DNA of 64,000 nt, taken from the NCBI RefSeq assembly GCF_014192155.1, contig NZ_JACHXO010000006.1:310001-374000 (forward strand). The letters run 5' to 3'. The position numbers were made by a program, and so were the translations under genes. Origin of the DNA: Roseateles terrae. Its GTDB lineage: Bacteria; Pseudomonadota; Gammaproteobacteria; Burkholderiales; Burkholderiaceae_C. Under the pieces are notes generated by a model. That model was given only the letters and a program-made list of their open reading frames with translations. It was not told where the DNA came from and made no database searches. Each line of letters begins with the position of its first letter. Position 1 is the stretch's first letter. Shown here piece after piece: positions 38,474 to 49,816 of the stretch.

Positions 38474-40708
38474 TCAGAAGATCGCCTTGAACTGGACGCC
38501 GTACGTCCGCGGGTCGTTGATGAAGCCGGTGCGGTTGTTGAAGTCGATCGCGCCAGTCACACGGACCTGGTTGGTGATGTTGCGGACGAACAGGGCCGCT
38601 TCGTACTTGCCGTTGTTCCAGATGTAGCCGCCACGCAGGCCGCCTTCCGTCAGAGCCTTGCCGGTGAACTCGGTGGACTCATACAGGAAGAAGTTGACCT
38701 TCGAGCGATAGGCCCAGTCGGTGTAGACATAGAACTCGTTGCCGGCCGCGGTGGGGATCGAATAACGCGCGGTCAGGTTGTAGACCCACTTCGGCGCCTG
38801 GGGCAGCTGGTTGCCGTTGATCAGGAAGCCGCCATTGGGGCCGACCGGATTCAGCACCGTGCAGACCCCGGCGCCGCAACCGGACACTTCCAGCTTGTTG
38901 TCGCGGATGGTGGCCTTGTTGTAGCTGCCCCCCATCGTGATGAACAGGCTGTCCACCGGCAGGAGCTCCAGGTTGAACTCCACGCCTTCACCGATGACCT
39001 TGCGGGCCGTCTTCACCGAGTTGCTGTTGCCAGCGGCGCCGCCGACTTCCGTCAGCTGCAGGTCCTTGGTCTCATAACGGAACACGTCGGCCGACAGACG
39101 GGCGCGGCGTTCCCAGAAGTCGCTCTTCACACCGACTTCGAAGGACGTCGTGTCTTCCGGGTTGGTGCGGCTCAGCGGCGCGAACTGCGACGCCGGCAGC
39201 ATGGCCGACGCGCGGAAGCCGGTGGCCAGACGGGCGTAAACGTTGGTGTCCTTGGTCAGCGAGTAGGTGCCGGCCAGGTCCCAGGTCCACTTGGTGTCCT
39301 TGGTGCTCGAGCCCAGACCGAAGGTGGTGTTGAGCGTCTGATCCGCCGATTCGGTGTTCAGCTCCTTGCTGTCGCGGGTCAGGCGCAGGCCGCCGCGCAG
39401 CTTGAAGTCGCTGGTCACGTCATAGTTGACCGAGCCGAAGATCGCGTACGCGTGGTTCTTCTGATGGGTGCGGGCCGAGTTCTGATAAGCGCCGCTATTG
39501 AGCGTGTCGTAGTTGACGCTTTCGATCTCGTACTTCTCATTGAAGTAGAACAGGCCCGCCTGGTAGCGCAGCGGACCGGCCGGGTTGTATTCGGCGCGGA
39601 ACTCCTGCGTCACCTGGCGATGACCGTGCAGGGCATCCGAGGTTTCGCTCTGGAACGGGATGTTGGGGTTGGCCGTCGTGCCGCCGTCCACATCGCCGCG
39701 CGAGAACGGCTGCACCGTTTCGATCGCGGTGATCGAGTGCAGCACGATGTCGTTGAGCGACCACTGCAGGCGGGCGCTGGCGCCGGTGGCGTGCAGCTTC
39801 TGCTCATTGCGGCCGTTGATCGACACCTTGTCCGGGCTGAAACCATCCACCAGGTCGTTGGTGCCCTTCTTGATGATGTCGCCGCGGAACAGGCGCGGGC
39901 TGCCGTCCAGTTCACGGTTGTGGACATTCAGCAGCGCCGAGAAGTCCTTGTGCGGCTGATACAGCACCTGGGCGCGGATGGCACGGTCGTCGTAGCCCTC
40001 GGTCTTGGAGGTCGGGCCCTGGCCGCTGGTGTTGTCCACCCAGTCGCCGCGGTGCTGAACCTGGGCGGAGATACGGGCGGCCCAGTCGCCGGTCAGCGGC
40101 AGGTTGGCTGCGCCTTCGGCGTTGACGGTGTTGTACCGGCCGTAGGACAGGTTCAGATAGCCTTCCTGCTTCTGGGACGGCTTCACCGACTCGAACTTCA
40201 CCACGCCGGCCGGCGTGTTGCGGCCGTACAGCGAGCCCTGCGGGCCAGCGGCGACTTCCACCGAGCGCAGGTCGAAGGCCGGGAAACCCTTCAGGATCGG
40301 GTTCTCCTGCACCACGTCGTCATAGATCAGCGAGACGGGCTGGGAGGCGTTCAGGCGGAAGTCGGTGTTGCCGTAGCCGCGGATGTAGAAACGCGGGAAG
40401 GCGCGGCCGAAGGACGATTCAATGTTCAGGCTGGGCACCCGGCCGGACAGGAAACGGATGTCCTGACCGCTGGAGTTCAGCACGTCCAGCTTTTCGCCAG
40501 AGATGCTGCTCACCGAGTTCGGCACGTCCTTGATGTTTTCGACGCGGCGCTCGGCGGTGATGGTCACCGTTTCGAGCTGGCTCTTCTCAGCCTTGGGGGC
40601 GGCCTCCTGGGCGAAGGCGGGCCAGGCCAGGACTGCCAGCGACACGGCCGCGGCAGCCTCACGCAGAACGGGGCGGGCCTGGCGGCGCTGGGGGGCGATT
40701 CGACTCAT
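38474..40708 (-). CDS. TonB-dependent outer-membrane receptor, substrate unknown
   Basis: A 744-residue receptor. Signal peptide residues 1-33 end in WPAFAQ. A TonB-box-like segment, LETVTITAERR, is followed by a plug with FPRFYIRGYGNTDFRLNAS and AAGPQGSLYGRNTPAGVVK. The barrel ends in VQFKAIF, with a terminal aromatic. GGAG is seven bases before the ATG. The plug style (single receptor, RGYG, YGRNTPAG) resembles the large iron-complex/other-ligand group of Proteobacteria. No Fur-like site, riboswitch or partner transporter is seen, so the ligand is open. Confidence 0.9.
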   Translation of the reverse strand: MSRIAPQRRQARPVLREAAAAVSLAVLAWPAFAQEAAPKAEKSQLETVTITAERRVENIKDVPNSVSSISGEKLDVLNSSGQDIRFLSGRVPSLNIESSFGRAFPRFYIRGYGNTDFRLNASQPVSLIYDDVVQENPILKGFPAFDLRSVEVAAGPQGSLYGRNTPAGVVKFESVKPSQKQEGYLNLSYGRYNTVNAEGAANLPLTGDWAARISAQVQHRGDWVDNTSGQGPTSKTEGYDDRAIRAQVLYQPHKDFSALLNVHNRELDGSPRLFRGDIIKKGTNDLVDGFSPDKVSINGRNEQKLHATGASARLQWSLNDIVLHSITAIETVQPFSRGDVDGGTTANPNIPFQSETSDALHGHRQVTQEFRAEYNPAGPLRYQAGLFYFNEKYEIESVNYDTLNSGAYQNSARTHQKNHAYAIFGSVNYDVTSDFKLRGGLRLTRDSKELNTESADQTLNTTFGLGSSTKDTKWTWDLAGTYSLTKDTNVYARLATGFRASAMLPASQFAPLSRTNPEDTTSFEVGVKSDFWERRARLSADVFRYETKDLQLTEVGGAAGNSNSVKTARKVIGEGVEFNLELLPVDSLFITMGGSYNKATIRDNKLEVSGCGAGVCTVLNPVGPNGGFLINGNQLPQAPKWVYNLTARYSIPTAAGNEFYVYTDWAYRSKVNFFLYESTEFTGKALTEGGLRGGYIWNNGKYEAALFVRNITNQVRVTGAIDFNNRTGFINDPRTYGVQFKAIF

Positions 40709-41098
40709 CGGTGAACTCCGGGGTGCAGACTAAAAGAAGAAAAACCGGGAAAAGCTGTTCGGCGGACGGCTCGCTGGGTGCGATCGGCGGCTCGGATGCG
40801 GCAATCTAGCAAGTTCGTCATCAAACCGACACCTCAAGCACCAGACGGGTGCATGGACTGTTGTCGAAACACTGCACTCCGGTCGCCCGCCGCCCATCCA
40901 GCCCCAGCGCGGCGCGCCGCGTCCTCAACTGGGGCGATCCCGCGCCCCTCAGGGAGGGACGGACCGCCTGCTGACACACTCCGGTCCGTCCGTTTGCGAT
41001 ACTTCTGCCCCGGCAACCTTGTACGCTGCCCCTTGGGATTGCCGGTGTCCGGTGACCCCAGATCCGCCCCTCGTCCCTCCATCCATTCCCCGCCCCCC
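40709..41098. other. Divergent intergenic region between the TonB receptor and xth
   Basis: A 390-bp stretch with a T-rich tract just upstream of the receptor (around 40730-40750) and no convincing gene, operator or promoter. The in-frame extension of xth through it lacks family similarity. Confidence 0.45.
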
Positions 41099-41884
41099 AT
41101 GCGATTCATCACCCTGAACCTCAACGGCATCCGATCCGCCGCCAACAAGGGCCTGTTCGACTGGCTTCCCCCGCAGGAAGCTGATGTGGTGGGCGTGCAG
41201 GAGCTCAAGGCCCAGGCGGACGTGGTGGAAAGCCAGTTCAGCGGCTACGACAAGCTCACCGGCCATTTCCACTACGCCCAGAAGAAGGGCTACTCCGGGG
41301 TGGGCCTGTACACCCGCGAGGCGCCGAGTGACGTGATCGTCGGCTTTGGCAGCGAGGAATTCGACAACGAAGGCCGCTGGATCGAAAAGCGCTTCGACAA
41401 ACCCGGTCGCAAGCTCAGCCTGATCAGCTGCTACTTCCCCAGCGGCTCCAGTGGTGAAGACCGGCAGGCGGCCAAGTTCCGCTTCCTGGAGGCGATGTAT
41501 CCCTACCTCATGAGCTTGCGGGCCGAGCGGGAGTTCATTCTGGTGGCGGACATCAACATCGCCCACAAGGAAATCGACCTGCGCAACTGGAAGAGCAACC
41601 AGAAGAACAGCGGCTTCCTGCCGGAGGAGCGGGCCTGGATGACCCGGCTGCTGGAGGTGGAAACCGGTCTGGTGGACGTGTTCCGGCTGCTCAACGACAA
41701 ACCCGATCAGTACACCTGGTGGAGCAATCGGGGCCAGGCGTGGGCGAAGAATGTGGGCTGGCGACTGGACTATCACCTGGCGACGCCCGGCCTGGCGCAC
41801 CTGGCCAGGCGCGAGGCCATCTACCTGGACCAGCGCTTCAGCGACCATGCGCCGCTGACGATCGATTACGACCTGACGATCTGA
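41099..41884 (+). CDS. xth: Exodeoxyribonuclease III
   Basis: A 261-residue AP endonuclease/3'-5' exonuclease for base excision repair. Motifs: ITLNLNGIRSAANKGLFDWL, QELKAQ (metal-binding Glu), GDINIAH-like VADINIAHKEIDLRNWK and SDHAPLTIDYDL (catalytic Asp-His). It matches the XthA/ExoA family in length. ATG at 41099 gives the conserved N-terminus; no good Shine-Dalgarno is visible. Confidence 0.95.
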   Translation: MRFITLNLNGIRSAANKGLFDWLPPQEADVVGVQELKAQADVVESQFSGYDKLTGHFHYAQKKGYSGVGLYTREAPSDVIVGFGSEEFDNEGRWIEKRFDKPGRKLSLISCYFPSGSSGEDRQAAKFRFLEAMYPYLMSLRAEREFILVADINIAHKEIDLRNWKSNQKNSGFLPEERAWMTRLLEVETGLVDVFRLLNDKPDQYTWWSNRGQAWAKNVGWRLDYHLATPGLAHLARREAIYLDQRFSDHAPLTIDYDLTI

Positions 41885-41953
41885 TTAGCGGAAGCGGCGC
41901 GGCACATCGCGGCTGCCTTCGGTGCTTGACTGCGCCCGATCCTCGATCGGTCC

Positions 41954-42751
41954 TCAGTCCTCGCCCGCCAGCAGTTCCAGACCCAGCGATACGGCCCATT
42001 CTTCCCCCGGCGCCAGCGTCGGCACGGTGTTGTGCGCGCCGGGCGCGGCCGTCAGCGCAGTGAGCGTCATCCAGGGCCGTTCCGGATGGCGTTGCAGCGT
42101 CAGCGCCGGCAGTGACCCGGCCAGCCGCAGACGGATCTGATGCCCGTCCGCCATGGCCAGCGTCGCCAGGCCGCCCCAGTCCTCCAGACAGATGCCGGTG
42201 CCGCGTGCGGGACGCGGCCGGCCCACCATCGACGGGTCCAGCGTCACATGGCTGCTGAAGCCGTCCGGTACCTGCAGCCGCAGGCCCATGCGCAGATCCA
42301 GCGGCCGACGCCCCAGGTTGCGCAGCGCCACCGCAATCTCCAGCCGCCCGGGGCCCAGCCGGAACACCTGATGCGCCTGATAACCGCCTTGCGGTCCGGA
42401 GGTGTCGCGGTAACCGTGGATCAGGGTGATGCAGCGCGGCGAGAGCTCGGTGAGCTGCCAGGGCGCGTCCAGGGCGTTCAGGCGCGGATCGGGCGGGCTC
42501 TCTGGCGTCGTCGCACCCGCAGCAGCACCGGCAGCGGCACCTGCACCCATGCCAGCGGCAATCGCGCCCCCGGCCGCCTCCAACCATAGACCGGCCCCGC
42601 CGACCAGCACGTTCGCGTGCCGCTCCGCCTGCTTGAACCAGTTGAAACGGCGCCCGCCCACCAGGGAGGTCAGCGATCGCAGACGGCCGCCCTCCTCCGG
42701 CGCCACCAACGCCCGCCAGCCGTCCACCTGCAGTTCAATGTCGCGATCCAC
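41954..42751 (-). CDS. Protein resembling the aldose 1-epimerase (mutarotase-like) fold
   Basis: A 265-residue cytoplasmic protein. The N-terminus (WRALVAPEEGGRLRSLTSLV) and the C-terminus (TVPTLAPGEEWAVSLGLELL) resemble the ends of mutarotase-like beta-sandwich proteins. The catalytic His of aldose 1-epimerases is not evident and an Ala/Gly-rich insert lies near 60-80. It may be a sugar-binding or inactive homologue. It lies alone between xth (convergent) and the HD-GYP-like gene; function unknown. Confidence 0.55.
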   Translation of the reverse strand: MDRDIELQVDGWRALVAPEEGGRLRSLTSLVGGRRFNWFKQAERHANVLVGGAGLWLEAAGGAIAAGMGAGAAAGAAAGATTPESPPDPRLNALDAPWQLTELSPRCITLIHGYRDTSGPQGGYQAHQVFRLGPGRLEIAVALRNLGRRPLDLRMGLRLQVPDGFSSHVTLDPSMVGRPRPARGTGICLEDWGGLATLAMADGHQIRLRLAGSLPALTLQRHPERPWMTLTALTAAPGAHNTVPTLAPGEEWAVSLGLELLAGED

Positions 42752-42886
42752 CTTGTTGGCCCTCCCTGTCGAGGGCTGAAAGTATTCGCGCTTTTATTAA
42801 ATCGGCCTTTGACCAGAACGGGTGTCCGCGTTCGAAATCGGTCAGAAAGAAGATCCGGAGGGCCCGGATGTTGCGGACACGCCTCC

Positions 42887-44020
42887 TCAGACGCCGGTAA
42901 TCAGGGCAGCAACGCGCTCGTCGGACAACCGGATCGGCGCCGCATGGGCGGGCAGCAAGGCCACGACCGCATGTTCGTCGCGGCTGCTGTCCCGCGTCAC
43001 CGGCATCTGGCGCGGTTCCCCGGCAGCATTGGTCAGGACGGACACCATTGGGCGGTGCGCCTTGTCGCCATTGCGAATCACCAGTCCCACTTCGCCGCTG
43101 GCCAGGCGCACGAGGCTGCCGGGCGGGAAGATGCCGAAGGCCTTGATCAGCGCGGCGGCCAGCGGGCTCTGGGCGCCCATCTGATGCAGTTCACGACCGG
43201 CCTGCTGCGCGCTCATGGCCGGGCGGCTGGCGCGGCTGCTGAGCCGGGCGGTGTAGATGTCGGCATACCGGAGCATGGTGGCCAGCTCTCCCACATCGGT
43301 CAGCCCATGCGGGTAGCCGGAGCCGTCCGGCACTTCATGGTGATGCAGCACCGCATCCAGCCAGTCCGCATCCATGATGCCGGCGGCTTCGAGCATCTCC
43401 ACACTTCGGATCGGATGCTCGTTGATCACTTCTCGCTGCATCGGCGTCAGCGGAGACACCTGGCTGGACAGGCGCGCCTGCAGGTCCAGCATGCCCAGGT
43501 TCATGGTGAGCGCGGCCTGGAAGGCCCGGCGCTGATCGTCGTCCGACCAGCCGAGGTAGCGCGCCGCTGCATGGCAGGCGGTGGCGGCATGCATTGAATG
43601 ATTGATGCCGTAGTGCCCGGTCCCGCTGGTCGGCTGGCGGACGATGTGGGCCAGGGCCATGTTCGGCGAGCAGTGGATCAGGGAGATCATCAGCTCGGTG
43701 GCTCCGTCCAGCGCCTCCACCAGCTTCTCCGGTGGCGCGGACAAGGCCTTGCGCACATCCTGCATGCCCCGGTCCCATTCGGCGGGCAGCCGGGCGAGAC
43801 GCTCGGTCTGGCTTTCCTGGCGGGTGGGCTTGATCGCTTCGGTCAGCTCGCTGATGTCCACCAGCGCACCGCGCTGGAACAGCGCCAGGAGCTGCTCGTT
43901 GTCCGCAATCGTCTGGCCGCGGGCGAGCAGCAGCATGCGCTCGGAGTCCCGCACGCTGAACGGCAGCGGCTGGCCCAGAACAATGCGGTTTTTGACGGAT
44001 GACAGCGAGCAGAAACGCAT
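42887..44020 (-). CDS. Degenerate HD-GYP domain protein
   Basis: A 377-residue soluble protein. The HD-GYP fold is recognisable from NHSMHAATACHAAARYLG, the GYP block VLHHHEVPDGSGYPHGLTD, and YADIYTARLSSRASRPAMS. However, the HD dyad normally written LHDIGK is replaced (LTMNLGMLDLQ), so at least two metal ligands are missing. A C-terminal beta-rich tail (about 70 residues) follows. Such proteins may bind c-di-GMP or partners rather than hydrolyse it. ATG at 44020 (MRFCSLSSVKNR) was chosen over a basic upstream extension. Confidence 0.8.
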   Translation of the reverse strand: MRFCSLSSVKNRIVLGQPLPFSVRDSERMLLLARGQTIADNEQLLALFQRGALVDISELTEAIKPTRQESQTERLARLPAEWDRGMQDVRKALSAPPEKLVEALDGATELMISLIHCSPNMALAHIVRQPTSGTGHYGINHSMHAATACHAAARYLGWSDDDQRRAFQAALTMNLGMLDLQARLSSQVSPLTPMQREVINEHPIRSVEMLEAAGIMDADWLDAVLHHHEVPDGSGYPHGLTDVGELATMLRYADIYTARLSSRASRPAMSAQQAGRELHQMGAQSPLAAALIKAFGIFPPGSLVRLASGEVGLVIRNGDKAHRPMVSVLTNAAGEPRQMPVTRDSSRDEHAVVALLPAHAAPIRLSDERVAALITGV

Positions 44021-44152
44021 GAATGGCGTCGAGATGGATGGGCGTCGGGCCCGCCACGGCAGTGCGGCCCAGGACTCTACATCGGCAGTATCCGGATCCG
44101 TCCGTAGCTCGGGCGTTCGCAAAGCGCGCATTGCAGATGCGCGAGCAGGACG

Positions 44153-44602
44153 TCACGGATTCTTGGGAGCTTCCGTCTCCGCGTGGCAGGCGCAGGCTTC
44201 GCCATGGGCTGCGGCCACCAGTTCTTCCAGCACGCGGCAGGGGTGCGCGTCGTGATCGGCGTCGCAGCGGTTCTGCAGGGCCACCAGCTGGGCCTCCAGC
44301 GCCTGCATGCTCTTGAGCCGCGCACGCACCTTGCCCAGTTGGGAGGCGACGAGGCGGTCCACCTGGGCCAGTTCGGCCGGGTCTCGACTGTCGAGGCTGC
44401 CCAGCAGCACCGCCACGTCGGCCAGTGACATGTCCAGCGCGCGGCAGTGGCGGATGAAGGCCAGCCGTTCCAGGTGGGTCTGGGTGTAGGCGCGGTAGCC
44501 GTTGTCGCTGCGAGCCGGGGGCGGGAGCAGACCGCTCTTTTCATAGAAGCGGATGGTGTCCACGTCGACCCCGGTGGCCTGGCTGAGTGCTCCGATTCGC
44601 AT
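44153..44602 (-). CDS. cadR: MerR-family regulator, CadR/PbrR-like
   Basis: A 149-residue MerR-type regulator divergent from a metal-pumping ATPase. The winged helix is RIGALSQATGVDVDTIRFYE, followed by SGLLPPPARSDNGYRAY, strongly CadR/PbrR-like. Of the usual metal ligands, Cys113 and Cys122 are present, and a CACH cluster lies near the end. The first Cys, expected near residue 77 on the dimer helix, is absent (RDPAELAQVD there). Metal choice may therefore differ from classical CadR. It should act at the 19-bp-spacer promoter at 44620-44650. Confidence 0.85.
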   Translation of the reverse strand: MRIGALSQATGVDVDTIRFYEKSGLLPPPARSDNGYRAYTQTHLERLAFIRHCRALDMSLADVAVLLGSLDSRDPAELAQVDRLVASQLGKVRARLKSMQALEAQLVALQNRCDADHDAHPCRVLEELVAAAHGEACACHAETEAPKNP

Positions 44603-44619
44603 GGCCCCAGCATAGCCGC

Positions 44620-44650
44620 TTGACCCTGGAGTGGCTCCAGTGTGTGAAAT
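44620..44650 (+). promoter_or_regulatory. MerR-type promoter/operator of the metal ATPase gene
   Basis: TTGACC (44620-44625) and TGAAAT (44645-44650) are 19 bp apart, the stretched spacing typical of MerR-activated promoters. A dyad, ACCCTGGAG-TGG-CTCCAGTGT (44623-44643, one mismatch), lies in the spacer. Initiation would be near 44657, which is the A of the ATPase ATG. Confidence 0.75.
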
Positions 44651-44656
44651 AGCCCC

Positions 44657-47203
<2,547 letters not shown>

Positions 47204-47362
47204 GGCCCCCCATCCGGCGGACCCTGACCTTTCTCACCTAGGGCCACTCCTAATATGGCGGGCCGGGTGAGCGACGGCCTTTGGCGGAGAATAGCGGGCT
47301 TGCCGCTGGTGACCTTCCGGGTCCCAGCGGCACCGTTCTTCTGATCCTTCACGGAGCGACGT

Positions 47363-48901
47363 TTGAACAAAATTCAAACCCCCGGAGCGCCGCATACCAT
47401 CCTCGGCCAGCCGGATAGCCTGTTCGTCTTGTTCTTCACAGAAATGTGGGAACGCTTCTCCTACTACGGCATGCGCGCCCTGCTCGTGCTGTACCTCATC
47501 TCCGAGGCCTCCAAAGGCGGCTGGGGCTGGACCCGCGAGGACGCCACCAAACTGTATGGCTGGTACACGATGCTCGTGTACCTCACCCCCATCCTCGGCG
47601 GCTATCTGGCCGACCGTCTGCTGGGCACCCGGCGCGCGGTGGTGCTGGGCGGCTTCATCATCGCTGCCGGCCACATTGCGCTGTTCTTCGACACCCAGTT
47701 CAGCTTCTTCCTGGGCCTGGGCCTCGTGATCGTCGGTACCGGCCTGTTCAAGCCCAACATCTCGGCCATCGTCGGCCAGCTGTACAGCAAGGACAACGAA
47801 GGGGCGCGCGATGGCGGCTACACGCTGTTCTACATGGGCGTGAATGCGGGGGCCTTCTTCGGCATCTCGCTGTGCGGCTACATCGGCGAGAAGATCTCCT
47901 GGCACTTCGGTTTCGGCCTCGCCGCGATCTTCATGATCCTGGGCGCGCTGCAGTTCTACCTGGGCCAGGGCATCTTCGGCAACATCGGCGGCGCCCCGGA
48001 AAAGAAGGGGGCCGCGGCCGCGGTGGCCGAGCAGGACGACACGCCGTCGAACGTCGTGCGGGACCGTCTGATCGCCATCTGCGTGTTCTCGTTCTTCACC
48101 ATCTTCTTCTGGTTCGCCTTCGAGCAGGCCGGTGGGTCGATGACCATCTTCGCGGCCGACTACACCGACCGCACCCTGGTGGGCACGAGCGGCACGATCT
48201 TCAAGATTGCCAATTCGCTGATGACGCTGATCCCGGTGGCCATCCTGAGCGCGCTGCTGATCCAGCTGATGCGCGGCACCGGCAAGCGTTACCTCAGTTC
48301 CAACCTGCTGCTGGTGCTGGCGCTGGGCCTGATCTGGGCGCTGGCGCTGTGGATGCTGGGCCGTGAGTTCGGGTTCGACCAGTCGGAGATCCCGGCCACC
48401 TGGTTCGGGGTGCTGAACTCCTTCTTCCTGGTGATCCTGGCGCCGATGTTCTCCAAGCTGTGGGCCCGCTGGTGGAATCCGAGCGGTCCGGTGAAGTTCG
48501 GTCTGGGTCTGGTGCTGCTGGGTCTGGGCTTTGCGGCGCTGTCGTATGGCGCGGCTGGCATTCCGCAAGGGGCGAAGACGGCGCAGATCAGCATGGTCTA
48601 CCTGACGCTGGCTTACCTGCTGCACACGATGGGTGAACTGTGCCTGTCGCCGGTGGGTCTGTCCTACATCTCGAAGCTGGCGCCGGCGCGTCTGCTGGGC
48701 CTGATGTTCGGCGTGTGGTTCGTGAATGCGGCAATCGCCAACTTCCTGGCGGGCTTCACCGGCGGCTACATCGACCAGATCTCGAGCACCTATTCGATGT
48801 CGGTCTTCTTCCTGATCTTCACCGCCATCCCGATCGGCGCCGGCATCCTGCTGATGCTGCTGAATCCGTGGATGAAGAAGCTGATGCACGGCGTGCGCTG
48901 A
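47363..48901 (+). CDS. Proton-dependent oligopeptide transporter (POT/PTR family)
   Basis: A 512-residue MFS-type transporter with about fourteen hydrophobic segments. The proton-coupling motif FFTEMWERFSYYGMRALLVL (ExxERFxYY) and GADRLLG-like YLADRLLGTRRAVVLGG are clear. MYFxxN-like FYMGVNAGAFFG and ELCLSPVGLSYISKLAP fit POT proteins, which import di- and tripeptides with protons. The start is TTG at 47363, with GGAG six bases upstream; the next in-frame ATG is inside the conserved motif. A strong terminator follows. Confidence 0.93.
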   Translation: MNKIQTPGAPHTILGQPDSLFVLFFTEMWERFSYYGMRALLVLYLISEASKGGWGWTREDATKLYGWYTMLVYLTPILGGYLADRLLGTRRAVVLGGFIIAAGHIALFFDTQFSFFLGLGLVIVGTGLFKPNISAIVGQLYSKDNEGARDGGYTLFYMGVNAGAFFGISLCGYIGEKISWHFGFGLAAIFMILGALQFYLGQGIFGNIGGAPEKKGAAAAVAEQDDTPSNVVRDRLIAICVFSFFTIFFWFAFEQAGGSMTIFAADYTDRTLVGTSGTIFKIANSLMTLIPVAILSALLIQLMRGTGKRYLSSNLLLVLALGLIWALALWMLGREFGFDQSEIPATWFGVLNSFFLVILAPMFSKLWARWWNPSGPVKFGLGLVLLGLGFAALSYGAAGIPQGAKTAQISMVYLTLAYLLHTMGELCLSPVGLSYISKLAPARLLGLMFGVWFVNAAIANFLAGFTGGYIDQISSTYSMSVFFLIFTAIPIGAGILLMLLNPWMKKLMHGVR

Positions 48902-48945
48902 TCCGCACGACTGCCGCCGCGGCGATTGCCGCAGCGTCCCGCGAG

Positions 48946-48970
48946 AACCCGGCCCCTGGCCGGGTTTTTT
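48946..48970 (+). terminator. Rho-independent terminator after the POT transporter
   Basis: Stem cccggcc / ggccggg (extended by AA/TT) with a CCT loop, then TTTTTT. It lies 45 nt after the transporter stop codon: a textbook intrinsic terminator. Confidence 0.95.
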
Positions 48971-49096
48971 ATTGAACAAGGGACCCGCATCACTGAAGTC
49001 GGTGGGGGTTCCCTAGTCGCTCAACAAGGTTCGAGCATTGCTGCTGTTGAGGCGAGCACGTACTGTCTCCCAGGTGGATTGACAGCGCCGCCCGCC

Positions 49097-49813
49097 ATGG
49101 TGAACCGAACCCAGCCCCCTGAAGATTTCCCCGCCAGAACCGTCGACGTCCGGTTTACCGGACGTGTCGACCTTGACGTTCCAGTTGACCTCCGCCCTGT
49201 TTGTTTCAACGGCAAGGACATCACCCACCGCCTCTGGGAACTGGCCGGCGCCTTCGATGGCAGCCGATTGACCGTCAGTCGGCTGACGGTGGGGACTGAA
49301 CATGGACAGGTCGAGGCCATCAAGCTCAAGGTCTGCCATGACGTATTGCTTGCCCTGCCCATGCAGCGTTGGCTCTACAGCGTGGATGACGGTCAGGCCT
49401 GGGTCCACGTCATCGAGAACGTCGAGTTCTATCTGCGCGAAGAATATCGAGGGCAAGGCATCGGGCGAATCAGCCTGCTGACGGAAGCTCTCGCGGCAAA
49501 CGACCTGTTGTTCGACAAGATCATTGCCATTGCCGCCGGCTCGCCGCAGGACCAGCGCCATGTCGGGTGGAAGGTCTGGCCGAAGCTGGGATATGACGCT
49601 GTCATTGCGAAAGACATCCTCGACCGAATGCCGCCGCACAGACTCTCCCGAGCCGGTATCGACCCCACTTCGGAGGTTCGAATCTCCGATCTCCTGGACC
49701 AGGGTCTTTACGACCTGTGGGTGACTCACGGCGAGGGCTGTATCATGGAATTGGACGTGCGCTCACTGAGCACTTGGTCCATGCAACGACTCGCCGACTT
49801 CGATGAGGAGTGA
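49097..49813 (+). CDS. GNAT-like acetyltransferase-fold protein
   Basis: A 238-residue soluble protein. The acetyl-CoA-binding motif of GNAT enzymes is seen as REEYRGQGIGRISLLTEAL near residue 120. It is preceded by a beta-strand-like block (AWVHVIENVEFYL) and followed by KVWPKLGYDAVIAKDIL. Flanking regions are unfamiliar. ATG at 49097 is a guess; TTG at 48926 would run through the upstream terminator. Codon use is less GC-rich than its neighbours (more CGA, GGA and A/T third positions), suggesting acquired DNA. It is followed after three bases by a tiny gene. Substrate unknown; rRNA, protein or small-molecule acetylation are all possible. Confidence 0.65.
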   Translation: MVNRTQPPEDFPARTVDVRFTGRVDLDVPVDLRPVCFNGKDITHRLWELAGAFDGSRLTVSRLTVGTEHGQVEAIKLKVCHDVLLALPMQRWLYSVDDGQAWVHVIENVEFYLREEYRGQGIGRISLLTEALAANDLLFDKIIAIAAGSPQDQRHVGWKVWPKLGYDAVIAKDILDRMPPHRLSRAGIDPTSEVRISDLLDQGLYDLWVTHGEGCIMELDVRSLSTWSMQRLADFDEE

Positions 49814-49816
49814 CTG

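Noticed and set aside
40778-41098. Extended N-terminus for exonuclease III
   Set aside because: Arg/Pro-rich and outside the conserved family length; the ATG at 41099 gives the standard start.
47234-48979. 581-codon minus-strand frame opposite the POT transporter
   Set aside because: Low-complexity Gln/His/Arg translation; the real gene is on the plus strand.
48926-49096. Longer start for the GNAT-like gene
   Set aside because: Would begin inside the previous gene's intrinsic terminator and lacks a ribosome-binding site.
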